Shown here: positions 30,609-30,627 of the stretch, one piece after another
How positions within the stretch are numbered: the first letter of the stretch is position 1
How the letters are laid out: the number at the start of each line of letters is the position of its first letter
Assembly: GCF_027920745.1 (NCBI RefSeq)
Contig: NZ_JAQIBB010000055.1
Span: 1-30,627, forward strand
DNA: 30,627 nucleotides
From: Gallibacterium faecale
Lineage (GTDB): Bacteria > Pseudomonadota > Gammaproteobacteria > Enterobacterales > Pasteurellaceae
Direction: 5' to 3'
Translations under genes and position numbers: made by a program
Notes under the pieces: model-generated
The model's database searches: none
Told to the model about the DNA's origin: nothing
The model's input: the letters and a program-made list of their open reading frames with translations, nothing else

Positions 30609-30627
30609 AGATAAAGGCTTCCTCTTA

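Noticed and set aside
1..30627. Mobile elements, prophage, CRISPR array, tRNA or rRNA genes
   Set aside because: No transposase, integrase, repeat-spacer pattern or tRNA-like cloverleaf was seen on either strand.

Overview
This AT-rich window is ordinary, tightly packed housekeeping chromosome from a gammaproteobacterium, most likely a member of the Pasteurellaceae. The evidence is protein similarity plus gene order. From memory, Haemophilus influenzae has the same blocks: lrgA-lrgB / secreted nuclease / csdA-csdE; aroG - lolE/D/C - 2-hydroxyacid dehydrogenase - kdsA - sirB1 - prmC - prfA; and lolB-ispE-prs. The species cannot be named from sequence alone. I saw no exact copy of either classical Pasteurellaceae uptake-signal 9-mer. 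I found no insertion sequence, prophage, CRISPR array, tRNA or rRNA.

Layout. 1-6346: the start of ppk (minus strand, cut by the window edge), a lone potD, a CynX/NimT-type MFS transporter, a clsA-elaA pair, and the convergent lrgAB pair. 6428-9222: a secreted nuclease with an Excalibur domain, the cysteine desulfurase pair csdA-csdE, and a periplasmic cytochrome b562. 9290-20516, all minus strand: hslVU, aroG, lolCDE, a D-2-hydroxyacid dehydrogenase, and the cluster prfA-prmC-sirB1-kdsA. 20890-25638: the aromatic amino acid permease tyrP, then nadK-recN divergent from grpE. 25744-30608: lolB-ispE-prs, folC (minus), and an EamA-family membrane protein.

Functional links. PrmC methylates the GGQ glutamine of PrfA, encoded next to it. 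LolCDE (lipoprotein release at the inner membrane) and LolB (outer-membrane receptor) are the two ends of one lipoprotein sorting route, encoded in separate blocks. CsdE accepts sulfur from CsdA. HslUV and GrpE are both heat-shock proteins, and both genes have sigma-32-like promoters.

The most informative content is regulatory, read by eye against known consensus sites: a PhoB box at ppk, a CRP-like site between lrgA and the nuclease gene, a sigma-32 promoter at hslV and a weaker one at grpE, a TrpR operator at aroG, a TyrR box at tyrP and a LexA box at recN. I see no convincing undescribed system. The oddest features are a terminator-like hairpin abutting the ribosome-binding site of cytochrome b562, a 63-nt compound hairpin after kdsA, convergent elaA/lrgB genes whose stop codons overlap, and the missing uptake signals. 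Several start codons are moved downstream of the longest possible frame, with reasons given in each entry.
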